NCBI GenBank assembly: GCA_900317405.1
Contig: ONGP01000009.1
Span: 1-62,476 of the forward strand
DNA: 62,476 bases
DNA from: an uncultured Prevotella sp.
Lineage (GTDB): Bacteria; Bacteroidota; Bacteroidia; Bacteroidales; Bacteroidaceae
Reading direction: 5' to 3'
Shown here: piece by piece, positions 1 to 7,179 of the stretch
Layout: each line of letters starts with the position of its first letter
How positions within the stretch are numbered: position 1 is the stretch's first letter
Notes under the pieces: generated by a model
What the model saw: the letters and a program-made list of their open reading frames with translations, nothing else
Told to the model about the DNA's origin: nothing
Database searches by the model: none
Translations under genes and position numbers: made by a program

Positions 1-91
1 GCCTAAATGCTGTGTGTAAATGCAATCTATAGACAATAATTGTTAAAACACCTCACTTTTCATCCAAAAAGTTTGGTTTTTAAAACAGTAT

Positions 92-109
92 CTGTCCCCC
101 TGACAGGGG
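92..109. repeat. short hairpin related to the in-frame palindrome at 1301-1360
   Basis: CTGTCCCCCTGACAG at 92-106 matches the inner CTGTCCCCTGACAG of the long palindrome at 1301-1360 except for one extra C, and CCCCTG-A-CAGGGG at 97-109 is itself a perfect hairpin. It lies directly against the TAA stop (110-112) of the first DUF4230 gene. It could be a decayed copy of the same mobile palindrome or a short 3'-end hairpin; no T-tract follows on the minus strand, so a terminator is less likely. Confidence 0.5.
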
Positions 110-718
110 TTACTCGAAGTTGAGAACGACATTCTTGTAGCCTAATTGTGTAAACAAGTTACGTATCTGGGACTCGGCGTTTGATTGGGCGGCGGTTATA
201 TTTTCATTGGTGAGGCAATGTTGGAGCATTTGCTTCTGGGCCTTTTGATAGAGGGCCTGGTGGGCTTGGGGGGTCCATTTGCCGGACTCGTAGAAGGGCT
301 TGGTTTTGGACTCGTCGATGAAGTCCTTATCCAAGAGGCCTACTTTGGGGAGCGTTACCTGAAGGCTGTCGCCCTTAACAGCGATGGCGCTATCGGCCAG
401 GTTCTGCATGTTGATGCCCAGGCGGAGGGTTCCGTAATAGATACGTACCAACTCATCATCGGTGAAGATGCCCTTGCGGACGGTGTCGACCATCTCCTCG
501 GCCGAAATAGAGAGGAACTCCCACTCGCCAATGTCGCGGATGGACTGGATCTGAGTGGGCGTGGGGTCAATATTCTCGTTGGCGCCCAACTCGATATAAT
601 TACCCTTGAAAGCACTCCTAACCCAGAACACGATAACGACAAGCACTATCAATATTGCTGCACATATGGTGAGTTTAATGTACTTCGTCATACTTGTTTT
701 AACGCGAAAATTCTTCAT
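110..718 (-). CDS. DUF4230 family membrane-anchored protein
   Basis: A short basic N-terminus is followed by one hydrophobic segment (about residues 15-34, ending VIVFWV) and then a soluble, presumably periplasmic domain. It shares its layout and C-terminal pattern (QxRNLFTQLGYKNVVLNF) with the next gene upstream in the operon, which ends in a similar LTQLGYEEQNITIAF stretch, so the two are paralogues of the DUF4230 type. The function of this family is unknown to me. The ATG at 718 is preferred; the frame stays open to a TTG at 733, and an ATG at 691 is another possibility. It starts 4 nt after the stop of the upstream gene, so the two are probably translated from one mRNA. Confidence 0.72.
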   Translation of the reverse strand: MKNFRVKTSMTKYIKLTICAAILIVLVVIVFWVRSAFKGNYIELGANENIDPTPTQIQSIRDIGEWEFLSISAEEMVDTVRKGIFTDDELVRIYYGTLRLGINMQNLADSAIAVKGDSLQVTLPKVGLLDKDFIDESKTKPFYESGKWTPQAHQALYQKAQKQMLQHCLTNENITAAQSNAESQIRNLFTQLGYKNVVLNFE

Positions 719-722
719 GAGA

Positions 723-1460
723 TTAATCTTCAAACCTAATTAATCCTTTAAATCTCTGTTTGAAATCCAGATCCTTGCGGAAAGCAATGGTGATGTTCTG
801 CTCCTCGTAACCCAACTGGGTGAGCATCGGGACAAGGACCTTGGCGGAATTGGCTCGGGCGGTCTCCTCGATACCCATATCGGGGATGGACTGCAGAATG
901 GCCTCCCTACCCTGCTGCTGATAGTTGGCCAACTCCTCGTCGCTAAAGTGCGCGCGAGTAAGACCGACATACTGCTTAACGTTCTGCTGATCGATCTTGG
1001 AACTGGTCATAACAACCTGGGGATCGGGCAAAATAATGGTAATCTTATCGCCACTGCGCTCGATGTTCTTCTCGGAAAACTCGGAGAAATCGATATATGC
1101 CTTGATCTTGGCGTCCATCGGGATGGCGATCTTGCGATCGGCCAAGGGGACCTTGAGGTTAAACGACTTGCTGAGAAGTTGGCCTTTTAGGCGGAGGGCA
1201 TCGTCGTGGGTGATGATTTTGTGTACGCGATACTCGGCGGTGTAGAGTTTTGAGCACTGCTGAACATTAGTGATTACTTCTGCTAGCGGTTGTTCTGTCA
1301 GTTCTGTCAGGGGACAGGTACCTGGCAGGTTGCTGCCAGGTACCTGTCCCCTGACAGAACTGGCATCATCGCTGGACGAGCAACGGGCGAAAATTAACCC
1401 GATAACTACCAGAACAGCGAATACGCCAATACCAATATATAGATACTTACGTCTGCGCAT
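723..1460 (-). CDS. DUF4230 family membrane-anchored protein carrying an in-frame palindromic insert
   Basis: The start at 1460 (MRRRKYLYIG) gives a basic N-terminus and a transmembrane segment at about residues 5-24, followed by a periplasmic domain homologous to the neighbouring DUF4230 protein. Residues 34-53, just outside the membrane, are encoded by a perfect 60-bp palindrome (27-bp arms at 1301-1327 and 1334-1360). This stretch reads roughly SVRGQVPGSNLPGTCPLTEL and has no counterpart in the paralogue. A 9-bp direct repeat (GTTCTGTCA at 1292-1300 and 1301-1309) flanks one side. The frame is intact, so the insert looks tolerated in a linker. The gene begins 1 nt after the lipoprotein stop codon, in a three-gene operon. 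The function of DUF4230 is unknown. Confidence 0.75.
   Translation of the reverse strand: MRRRKYLYIGIGVFAVLVVIGLIFARCSSSDDASSVRGQVPGSNLPGTCPLTELTEQPLAEVITNVQQCSKLYTAEYRVHKIITHDDALRLKGQLLSKSFNLKVPLADRKIAIPMDAKIKAYIDFSEFSEKNIERSGDKITIILPDPQVVMTSSKIDQQNVKQYVGLTRAHFSDEELANYQQQGREAILQSIPDMGIEETARANSAKVLVPMLTQLGYEEQNITIAFRKDLDFKQRFKGLIRFED
1292..1360. repeat. 60-bp perfect palindromic element inside a coding sequence
   Basis: The left arm 1301-1327 (begins GTTCTGTCAGGGGACAGG) and right arm 1334-1360 are exact reverse complements over 27 bp, with a 6-nt loop GGTTGC. The 60-bp element has a length divisible by three and is read through in the DUF4230 gene. The 9 bp at 1292-1300 repeat the first 9 bp of the element, so a target duplication or slippage may have accompanied insertion. 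The GGGACAGGTACC core resembles REP-type palindromes; an in-frame position recalls Rickettsia palindromic elements. Confidence 0.9.
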
Positions 1461-1461
1461 A

Positions 1462-1983
1462 TTACTCCATCTGCTGGTCCTTGGCGACACCTACTTCGCC
1501 GAAATTGCTGACCGTTACTACCATGGGGATGTACTCGTCGGTCTGGGGGTGACAGACGCTGGCGGCGAAGTATAGGTGGTTGCCTTCGGCTTTATCGAAG
1601 ACGAAACCCTCCAGGATACCGGTCTTGCGGTAGTCATCGTCGAGACAACCGTCAAAGGCACTCTTGGTGAAGGTCTTGGTACAGAAGATGCTGCCATCGG
1701 TACGGATAACACGCAGAGTAATACGGTTGTCGACAAACTGCTGGCCGGTCTCGTCCTTTACCATCTTAAGTGAGTCGTCGGCAGTACGGGTAACTTCGAT
1801 CTGATACTGCTTGCCCAACCACTGAATATCCTTTACGTCCTTATAGTCCTGCATACGGATAGGTGCCTGAGGCTGAGGGGTTTCGGTTTCCTGCACGATA
1901 ATATCGTCGTGCTGTTTCTTCTTACCGCAACTTACGGTTATAAGACCTACGAGAGATAAGGTCAAGATAGCTTTATAATTCAT
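1462..1983 (-). CDS. DUF4738-like lipoprotein
   Basis: The start at 1983 (MNYKAIL) yields a 173-residue protein with a signal peptide ending in a lipobox, ITVSC, so it should be lipid-anchored. After a short polar linker there is a compact domain that looks like the DUF4738 family of Bacteroidales lipoproteins; no catalytic motif is evident. It is the first gene of an operon with the two DUF4230 proteins (1-nt and 4-nt gaps). A TATCTTTG -7 element reads leftward at 2005-2012, back to back with the promoter of the divergent sensor kinase. The specific role is unknown. Confidence 0.65.
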   Translation of the reverse strand: MNYKAILTLSLVGLITVSCGKKKQHDDIIVQETETPQPQAPIRMQDYKDVKDIQWLGKQYQIEVTRTADDSLKMVKDETGQQFVDNRITLRVIRTDGSIFCTKTFTKSAFDGCLDDDYRKTGILEGFVFDKAEGNHLYFAASVCHPQTDEYIPMVVTVSNFGEVGVAKDQQME

Positions 1984-2031
1984 GTTATTGTTAAATTTTT
2001 GGTGCAAAGATAATAAAAAAATAGGAAAATA

Positions 2032-2062
2032 TTTGGTATTACTAAAAAAGTTTGTATTTTTG
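2032..2062 (+). promoter_or_regulatory. Bacteroidota promoter of the TPR sensor kinase
   Basis: TTTG at 2032-2035, a 19-bp spacer and TATTTTTG at 2055-2062 match the TTTG/TAnnTTTG consensus. The likely transcription start is only about 4-5 nt after the -7 box, at or next to the ATG at 2067, so the mRNA would have practically no 5' leader. Confidence 0.7.
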
Positions 2063-2066
2063 TGGC

Positions 2067-3815
2067 ATGAATATTACTAAAATCCTTTTGACCACGACAA
2101 TGCTACTGGCCTTTGGCACGAGCCAAGCTAAAGTAGACCATAAAGACGATCCGAAGTACAAAGTGCTCCGAGACTCGATGACCCACGCATTTAATGACGG
2201 CGACAGCGCCAGGTTTTATACCCATCTGACTAACCTGCAGAACTATCTACTAGACAAGGACGATCTGCACGGATACTACACGCAGCGATGCAACGACATC
2301 ATCTTCGAGATGAACCGGCAGAAGATATTCGAGGCTTATACAAAGGCTGCGGAACTCTCGAAGGAGCTTCGCGAAAAGAAGTTGGACAAGGAGATGTATA
2401 TGGCCGTGAACATGATGGGCCACATAAACAAATACTGCGGCAACAAGGAGGCTGCCAAGAAGTGCTGGTATGAGGTGATAGACATGATGGAGAAGAACGG
2501 CTACTACGAGAGCATCCCGCCCATCTACATGAATATCATAAATGTGGCTTTAGATGATGACGCACAAGAGGCACTGGACCTGATGGACAAAGCTAAGGAG
2601 ATAGCCCAGAAATACTCACCCGAGCGTGTGTTTGATATCGAAACACGAAAGACTCTCACCTATTATAATAGTGGCGACATACCAAAATTCCTGGAGGGCT
2701 ACAAGGCCTATAAGGAAGGAGAAAAGAAGGGGCATTCATCGGTTCATGGCCGCAGTATGGAGACCTACTATCTGGCCGCAACCGGCAGAGTGGACGAAGC
2801 CATAGAATACGCCAAGCGCGAAATGGGCGACGAGGGAGCTGACGCCATACCGCTGATATACGAAAGAGCCGGCAGATGGGAAGAGGCATACAAGGCATTC
2901 AAGAAGGAATCGCTGGCCAGCGACTCTATCGACAATGTGGTGATAACCAACAGTATGCAGGGAATACAGGACCAGATAAAACTGTATGAAGCAGAAAAGA
3001 AATCGGCCATGGACCGCACATATGCCATGCTGGGTGCGATATTCCTGCTGACACTGCTGATAGTGGCGCTGATATACATAGTGCAGACCCGAAAGAAGCA
3101 CATGCAGGAACTGCGCAAGGCCTACAAGAAGGCAATGGAATCGGAGAAGATGAAGACTGCATTCATACAGAACGTTACCCATGAGGTGCGCACTCCGCTG
3201 AACATCATCACCGGATTTGCACAGGTGATAGCAAGCCCCGATCTGGCCGGAAATCCCGAAGAGCGCCAGCACATATCGAAGATGATGCAGAAGAGCACAA
3301 GACAGGTGACTGTGCTGATGGACGAGATAATCGGACTGTCGCTTATCGATTCGACCGACCAGATGAGCAAGAACGACGAGCCGAAGATAAACGATATGCT
3401 GAGAGGCTTGCAGGCAGAGTACAAGGACTATGTGACCGATGATACCGAGATAAAACTTGAGACAGAGCTGGATGAGGACTTCAAACTGAAGACCAACGAG
3501 AATATGCTAAGACGCATCATGGCCTGCCTGATGGAGAATGCAGCAAAGTATACCACCAAGGGCATCATAACCTTGAGGGCAAAAACGGAGAATAATCTAT
3601 TGAAACTTACTGTGGAAGATACTGGTAGCGGAATACCGGCTGAAGAAGCAGAACGTATCTTTGACAGATTTGTGAAACTGGACAGTTTCAAGGAAGGAAT
3701 AGGATTGGGATTGCCTCTAAGCAGAAGACTGGCAGAACAATTGGGTGGTAACGTGGAACTGGACACCACCTATACAGGTGGTGCCAGATTTATTGTTACC
3801 CTAGGTATTTCATAA
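2067..3815 (+). CDS. sensor histidine kinase with periplasmic TPR-like domain
   Basis: A signal peptide (residues 1-21, ending SQA) is followed by about 290 residues of helical TPR-like repeats, a transmembrane segment at about 319-340, and a cytoplasmic kinase core. The phospho-acceptor H-box is VTHEVRTPLN with His at about residue 372. The N box (MENAAKYT), G1 box (DTGSGIP), F box and G2 box (GIGLGLPLS) are all present, so the kinase should be active. There is no receiver domain and no response regulator gene next to it, making it an orphan kinase. The start is the ATG at 2067 rather than the in-frame TTG at 2052, because 2055-2062 is the promoter -7 element. Its last 20 bp overlap the 3' end of rpoD on the other strand. 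Confidence 0.88.
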   Translation: MNITKILLTTTMLLAFGTSQAKVDHKDDPKYKVLRDSMTHAFNDGDSARFYTHLTNLQNYLLDKDDLHGYYTQRCNDIIFEMNRQKIFEAYTKAAELSKELREKKLDKEMYMAVNMMGHINKYCGNKEAAKKCWYEVIDMMEKNGYYESIPPIYMNIINVALDDDAQEALDLMDKAKEIAQKYSPERVFDIETRKTLTYYNSGDIPKFLEGYKAYKEGEKKGHSSVHGRSMETYYLAATGRVDEAIEYAKREMGDEGADAIPLIYERAGRWEEAYKAFKKESLASDSIDNVVITNSMQGIQDQIKLYEAEKKSAMDRTYAMLGAIFLLTLLIVALIYIVQTRKKHMQELRKAYKKAMESEKMKTAFIQNVTHEVRTPLNIITGFAQVIASPDLAGNPEERQHISKMMQKSTRQVTVLMDEIIGLSLIDSTDQMSKNDEPKINDMLRGLQAEYKDYVTDDTEIKLETELDEDFKLKTNENMLRRIMACLMENAAKYTTKGIITLRAKTENNLLKLTVEDTGSGIPAEEAERIFDRFVKLDSFKEGIGLGLPLSRRLAEQLGGNVELDTTYTGGARFIVTLGIS

Positions 3816-4668
3816 GGATGCGAGAGTAGCCACTGTCGTGGAGCTTGGTGATACTCTTCTCGCGAATCTGACGAACACGTTCGCGAGTGAGTCCCATCTC
3901 GGCACCGATCTCCTCGAGACCACGCTCCTGGCATCCGATACCGAAGCACTCTTTTACAATCTTAAGTTCACGATCCTTGAGAACGTTGCGAAGCACGTTG
4001 TCGAGATCGGATGTAAGCGACTCATAATCAACGAGTTTATCGGTACGGGTATCCTCGCCCGAGCTGAGCATATCGGCCATTGAGTTGTCATCGTCCTCGC
4101 CAAAAGGAGCATCGATACTCATGTGGTGACTGTCGGCCTTGGCTGTCTGCTCGATCTTGGCCTCCTCGATCTGAGTGAGCTCGGCCAACTCGGTAACAGA
4201 AGGGCGACGCTGGTGCATCTGCTCGAACTTGTTGATTTCCTGATTAATCTTGCTGAGTGCACCACTCTGATTAAGAGGCAGGCGCACAATACGGCTCTGC
4301 TCGGCAATGGCCTGCAGAATGCTCTGACGAATCCACCATACGGCATAAGAAATGAACTTAAAACCACGTGTCTCATCAAACTTCTCAGCTGCCTTAACCA
4401 GTCCTATATTACCCTCATCGATAAGGTCGGTAAGTGTCAAACCCTGATGCTGATACTGCTTTGCTACAGATACAACAAATCGCAGATTGGCTGTAACAAG
4501 GCGCTCCTTGGCCTTTTCGCCCTCAGGACCTCCACGGCGGATGGCCTGAGCCAGCTCAATCTCCTCGTCGATTGTTACAAGGGGTTGACGACCGATTTCT
4601 ACAAGATACTTATCCAGTGCCTCACTCGATCGGTTGGTAATGCTTTTTTGAATCTTTAATTGCCTCAT
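3796..4668 (-). CDS. rpoD: primary RNA polymerase sigma factor (sigma-70, RpoD/SigA)
   Basis: This 290-residue protein contains region 1.2 (about residues 18-48), regions 2.1-2.4 (RFVVSVAKQYQHQGL, DLIDEGNIGLVKAAEKFD, FKFISYAVWWIRQSI), region 3 and region 4 with the -35 recognition helix (LTRERVRQIREKSITKLH). It lacks the long region 1.1 and the non-conserved insert of proteobacterial RpoD, as expected for the Bacteroidota housekeeping sigma factor, which reads the TTTG/TAnnTTTG promoters seen throughout this window. It is a single-gene unit: the terminator of the upstream GH2 gene lies immediately before it and overlaps its promoter. Its 3' end overlaps the convergent kinase gene by 20 bp. 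Confidence 0.96.
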   Translation of the reverse strand: MRQLKIQKSITNRSSEALDKYLVEIGRQPLVTIDEEIELAQAIRRGGPEGEKAKERLVTANLRFVVSVAKQYQHQGLTLTDLIDEGNIGLVKAAEKFDETRGFKFISYAVWWIRQSILQAIAEQSRIVRLPLNQSGALSKINQEINKFEQMHQRRPSVTELAELTQIEEAKIEQTAKADSHHMSIDAPFGEDDDNSMADMLSSGEDTRTDKLVDYESLTSDLDNVLRNVLKDRELKIVKECFGIGCQERGLEEIGAEMGLTRERVRQIREKSITKLHDSGYSRILMKYLG

Positions 4669-4696
4669 ATTTATATCGTTACTCTGAAAAAGTTTG

Positions 4697-4728
4697 CAAA
4701 AGTACTAAAAAAAACGATACGTTGCAAC
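4697..4728 (-). promoter_or_regulatory. promoter of rpoD overlapping an upstream terminator
   Basis: On the minus strand, TACTTTTG (4697-4704) fits TAnnTTTG, and GTTG (4725-4728) sits 20 bp upstream as a 3/4 match to TTTG. The whole spacer and the -33 element lie inside the terminator hairpin and T-tract of the preceding gene. Confidence 0.5.
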
Positions 4729-4738
4729 CAACGTATCG
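4707..4738 (-). terminator. rho-independent terminator of the GH2 gene
   Basis: CGATACGTTG (4715-4724) and CAACGTATCG (4729-4738) form a 10-bp stem with a 4-nt loop. Reading on the minus strand the stem is followed by eight T residues (4714-4707). Confidence 0.88.
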
Positions 4739-4767
4739 CTATTTTAGAGTATTTTAACAAGATTTTG

Positions 4768-7173
4768 CTAGAAATCCAACGATGCTTGCGTTAAATCAAT
4801 CGACTGAGCAGTGAGAGTGCCACTTCTGCGGACTACAACGAGGCATTTGCCATGGAAGGCTTTACGCGTGGGCGATGTGAATCGCTCCATCGATGTCTGG
4901 CAACCGTTATCAGTAGCAACGACATTGCAACCCTTGAAGTGTATCTGATTATCGGCCCACGGGCAGAGGTTGCCATCCTTGTCGACCACCTCGGCAGTGA
5001 TAAAGGTGAGGTCCTTGCCTTTGTAATCGACACTGAGGCGGATGTGATCGGGGGCTCCTGCGGTGCGGATGGTTTGGGTGCAAACGGGAGTGCCAGGCTT
5101 ACCAGCATCACCAGATTTCCTGGTGATTACTTTGATTTCGCCAGGAGTGAATTTAACGCGCCAAGCGACGTGGTATGGAGTACAAAGGTCAGAATTTAGA
5201 CGTGAGAATTTAGAGGCTTTTTCAGCCTTGCGAAGAACGCCTTGAGACTGCCCATTGATGAACAACTCGGCCTCATCGGCTTGGTTGTAATAAGCCCAGA
5301 GGTCGATCTCCTGACCGGGGAGCCAGTTCCAGTGGGGGAAGAGATGGAGCATAGGCTTGTCGGTCCACTCGCTCTGATACATATAATAGGTGTCCTTGGG
5401 GAAACCGGCCAGATCGATGAGTCCGAAGTAACTGCTACGGGCAGGGAAACCATAAGGAGTGGGTTCGCCAATGTAATCGAAACCAGTCCAGATGAACTGT
5501 CCGCCAACAAAGGCATTATGCTTGACAACATCCCACAACTGCTCGTGAGTGCTCGACCATGAGGCGTGCATATTATCGTAAGCTGAGCACATGAACGAAG
5601 GATCGGTATAAGGCAACCACCACTGTTTGGGGGCCTTATAGATGCTATCCGACGGCATCATATAGTAACCGCGGGTCTGCAGGGCAGACACACTCTCGGA
5701 GAAGATAAACGGTTTGCCAGGGAAGTTCTTTGGCACATCCTTGACATTCTCGTGGTGATAATTATATCCAATGATATCGATGGCACCACTCTTGAAGAGG
5801 TGGTTATTAGGCGAAGGCTCATTGCAACCTGCGGTGATGGGACGGGTAGTGTCGTAACGCTTGACTATCTCGGCAAGGTGCTGGGTAAGGAGCGACTGCA
5901 CAGAGAGTTCGCCATCCTTGGCCAGTGTAGAGGCATCGTGACCGGCATTGAGAATAAGGTTGGCCTGTTCGAGAGTGAGTGTATCATCATCGGCCGATGA
6001 CCACTGTTCGAGCACCTCATTGCCTATGCTCCACATCAATATCGAGGGGTGATTGCGATCGCGAAGCACCAGGTCGGTAAGATCGCGCTCGTGCCACTCG
6101 TCGAAGAAGCGTGCATAGTCGTTCTGTGTCTTTTTGCGACGCCACATATCAAAGCTCTCGTCCATCACGATGAAGCCCATAGTGTCGCACATATTGAGCA
6201 ACTCAGGAGCAGGAGGATTATGAGAGCAACGGATGGCGTTGACACCCATAGCCTTGAGTTTGACGAGTTTGCGATGCAGGGCATCCTCGCTAAGTGCGGC
6301 ACCCAGACAACCAAAGTCGTGGTGCTCGCAAACGCCATTGATCTTGAAGTTCTTGCCATTGAGCCAGAAGCCGGTCTTGGCATCGAACTTGAAATCGCGG
6401 AAACCTGTGGTGGTTTCGACTTCATCGACCACCTGACCACCAGCAATCAGTTGCGTGCGTACCTTGTAGACATAAGGGTTCTGAAGGGACCACTTATGTA
6501 ATTTCGACCATGAAACATTATTGGCACGGGCAATGACTTTGCCGGTGGCATCGAGTAATTCGTTGACCACTTTTACTCGCTGGTTGGTGGGGTTTTCGAA
6601 ATCAACCTCTACCTTACCATCGTGGATGTATACGCCCCAATGTTTGATATGGATGGGATTGGTCTTGGTGAGCCACACGTGGCGATAGATACCGCAACCA
6701 CTGTACCAACGGGAGTTGGGCTGGTCGGAGTTGTCCACACGTACTGCCACGACATTCTCGCCCTCGTGAACATAAGGGGTAATATCGTACTCGAAGCTGC
6801 TATAACCATAAGGGCGGAAACCTACCTTATGGCCATTGACATAAACCGTAGAATTCATATAGATTCCATCGAACTCCAGGAACACTCTAAACTCTAAACT
6901 CTCCACTCTAAACTGTTTGCGGTACCACCCTATCCCACCAGGCAGCGCTCCACCACCGGCACCGGATGGATTGCCAGCATAGAAATCGCCCTCGATGGCC
7001 CAATCGTGGGGAACATCTAGCCTCCGCCAATGGGCATCATTGTACTGAACCGAAGCCATCTGCGCAGAATCGCCCAGGATGAACTTCCAGTCATTATCAA
7101 AACAAACTCGCTCTCTAGCTGCAGTAGCCAGAGAGCAGAGTAAAGCAATTATTGCAATAAATGATTTCTTCAT
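4768..7173 (-). CDS. secreted glycoside hydrolase family 2, beta-galactosidase type
   Basis: A signal peptide (residues 1-19) precedes a GH2 sugar-binding domain, an immunoglobulin-like domain and a TIM-barrel, then C-terminal beta-domains of the DUF4982/Ig type. The acid/base Glu is at about 386 in MWSIGNE and the nucleophile Glu at about 493 in FSESVS; SHNPP precedes the barrel active site. It probably removes terminal beta-galactose or related beta-linked sugars from oligosaccharides in the periplasm. Two stretches look foreign: about residues 87-96 (FRVESLEFRV) and about 653-661 (KFSRLNSD), each coded by a 7-bp-period repeat. The gene follows the LPP20-like gene by 6 bp and ends in a strong terminator, so it may be the last gene of that transcript. 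Confidence 0.9.
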   Translation of the reverse strand: MKKSFIAIIALLCSLATAARERVCFDNDWKFILGDSAQMASVQYNDAHWRRLDVPHDWAIEGDFYAGNPSGAGGGALPGGIGWYRKQFRVESLEFRVFLEFDGIYMNSTVYVNGHKVGFRPYGYSSFEYDITPYVHEGENVVAVRVDNSDQPNSRWYSGCGIYRHVWLTKTNPIHIKHWGVYIHDGKVEVDFENPTNQRVKVVNELLDATGKVIARANNVSWSKLHKWSLQNPYVYKVRTQLIAGGQVVDEVETTTGFRDFKFDAKTGFWLNGKNFKINGVCEHHDFGCLGAALSEDALHRKLVKLKAMGVNAIRCSHNPPAPELLNMCDTMGFIVMDESFDMWRRKKTQNDYARFFDEWHERDLTDLVLRDRNHPSILMWSIGNEVLEQWSSADDDTLTLEQANLILNAGHDASTLAKDGELSVQSLLTQHLAEIVKRYDTTRPITAGCNEPSPNNHLFKSGAIDIIGYNYHHENVKDVPKNFPGKPFIFSESVSALQTRGYYMMPSDSIYKAPKQWWLPYTDPSFMCSAYDNMHASWSSTHEQLWDVVKHNAFVGGQFIWTGFDYIGEPTPYGFPARSSYFGLIDLAGFPKDTYYMYQSEWTDKPMLHLFPHWNWLPGQEIDLWAYYNQADEAELFINGQSQGVLRKAEKASKFSRLNSDLCTPYHVAWRVKFTPGEIKVITRKSGDAGKPGTPVCTQTIRTAGAPDHIRLSVDYKGKDLTFITAEVVDKDGNLCPWADNQIHFKGCNVVATDNGCQTSMERFTSPTRKAFHGKCLVVVRRSGTLTAQSIDLTQASLDF
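5191..5215. repeat. 7-bp-period repeat inside the GH2 gene, distal copy
   Basis: On the plus strand the units are AGAATTT, AGACGTG, AGAATTT, AGAG (5191-5215). The minus strand codes for KFSRLNSD, between the C-terminal beta-domains (LRKAEKA ... YHVAWRV), where other GH2 enzymes that I recall have a short turn. The unit resembles the intergenic CTAAATT repeats at 29482 and 60584. Confidence 0.65.
6887..6914. repeat. 7-bp-period repeat inside the GH2 gene, proximal copy
   Basis: Four consecutive 7-bp units, CTAAACT, CTAAACT, CTCCACT, CTAAACT, are read on the minus strand as part of FRVESLEFRV between GWYRKQ and FLEFDGIY, a surface loop of the sugar-binding domain. Confidence 0.8.
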
Positions 7174-7179
7174 ATCGGT

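Noticed and set aside
5191-6914. Frameshifts in the GH2 gene at the two repeat tracts
   Set aside because: Both tracts are read through in the same frame and the flanking GH2 motifs stay aligned.
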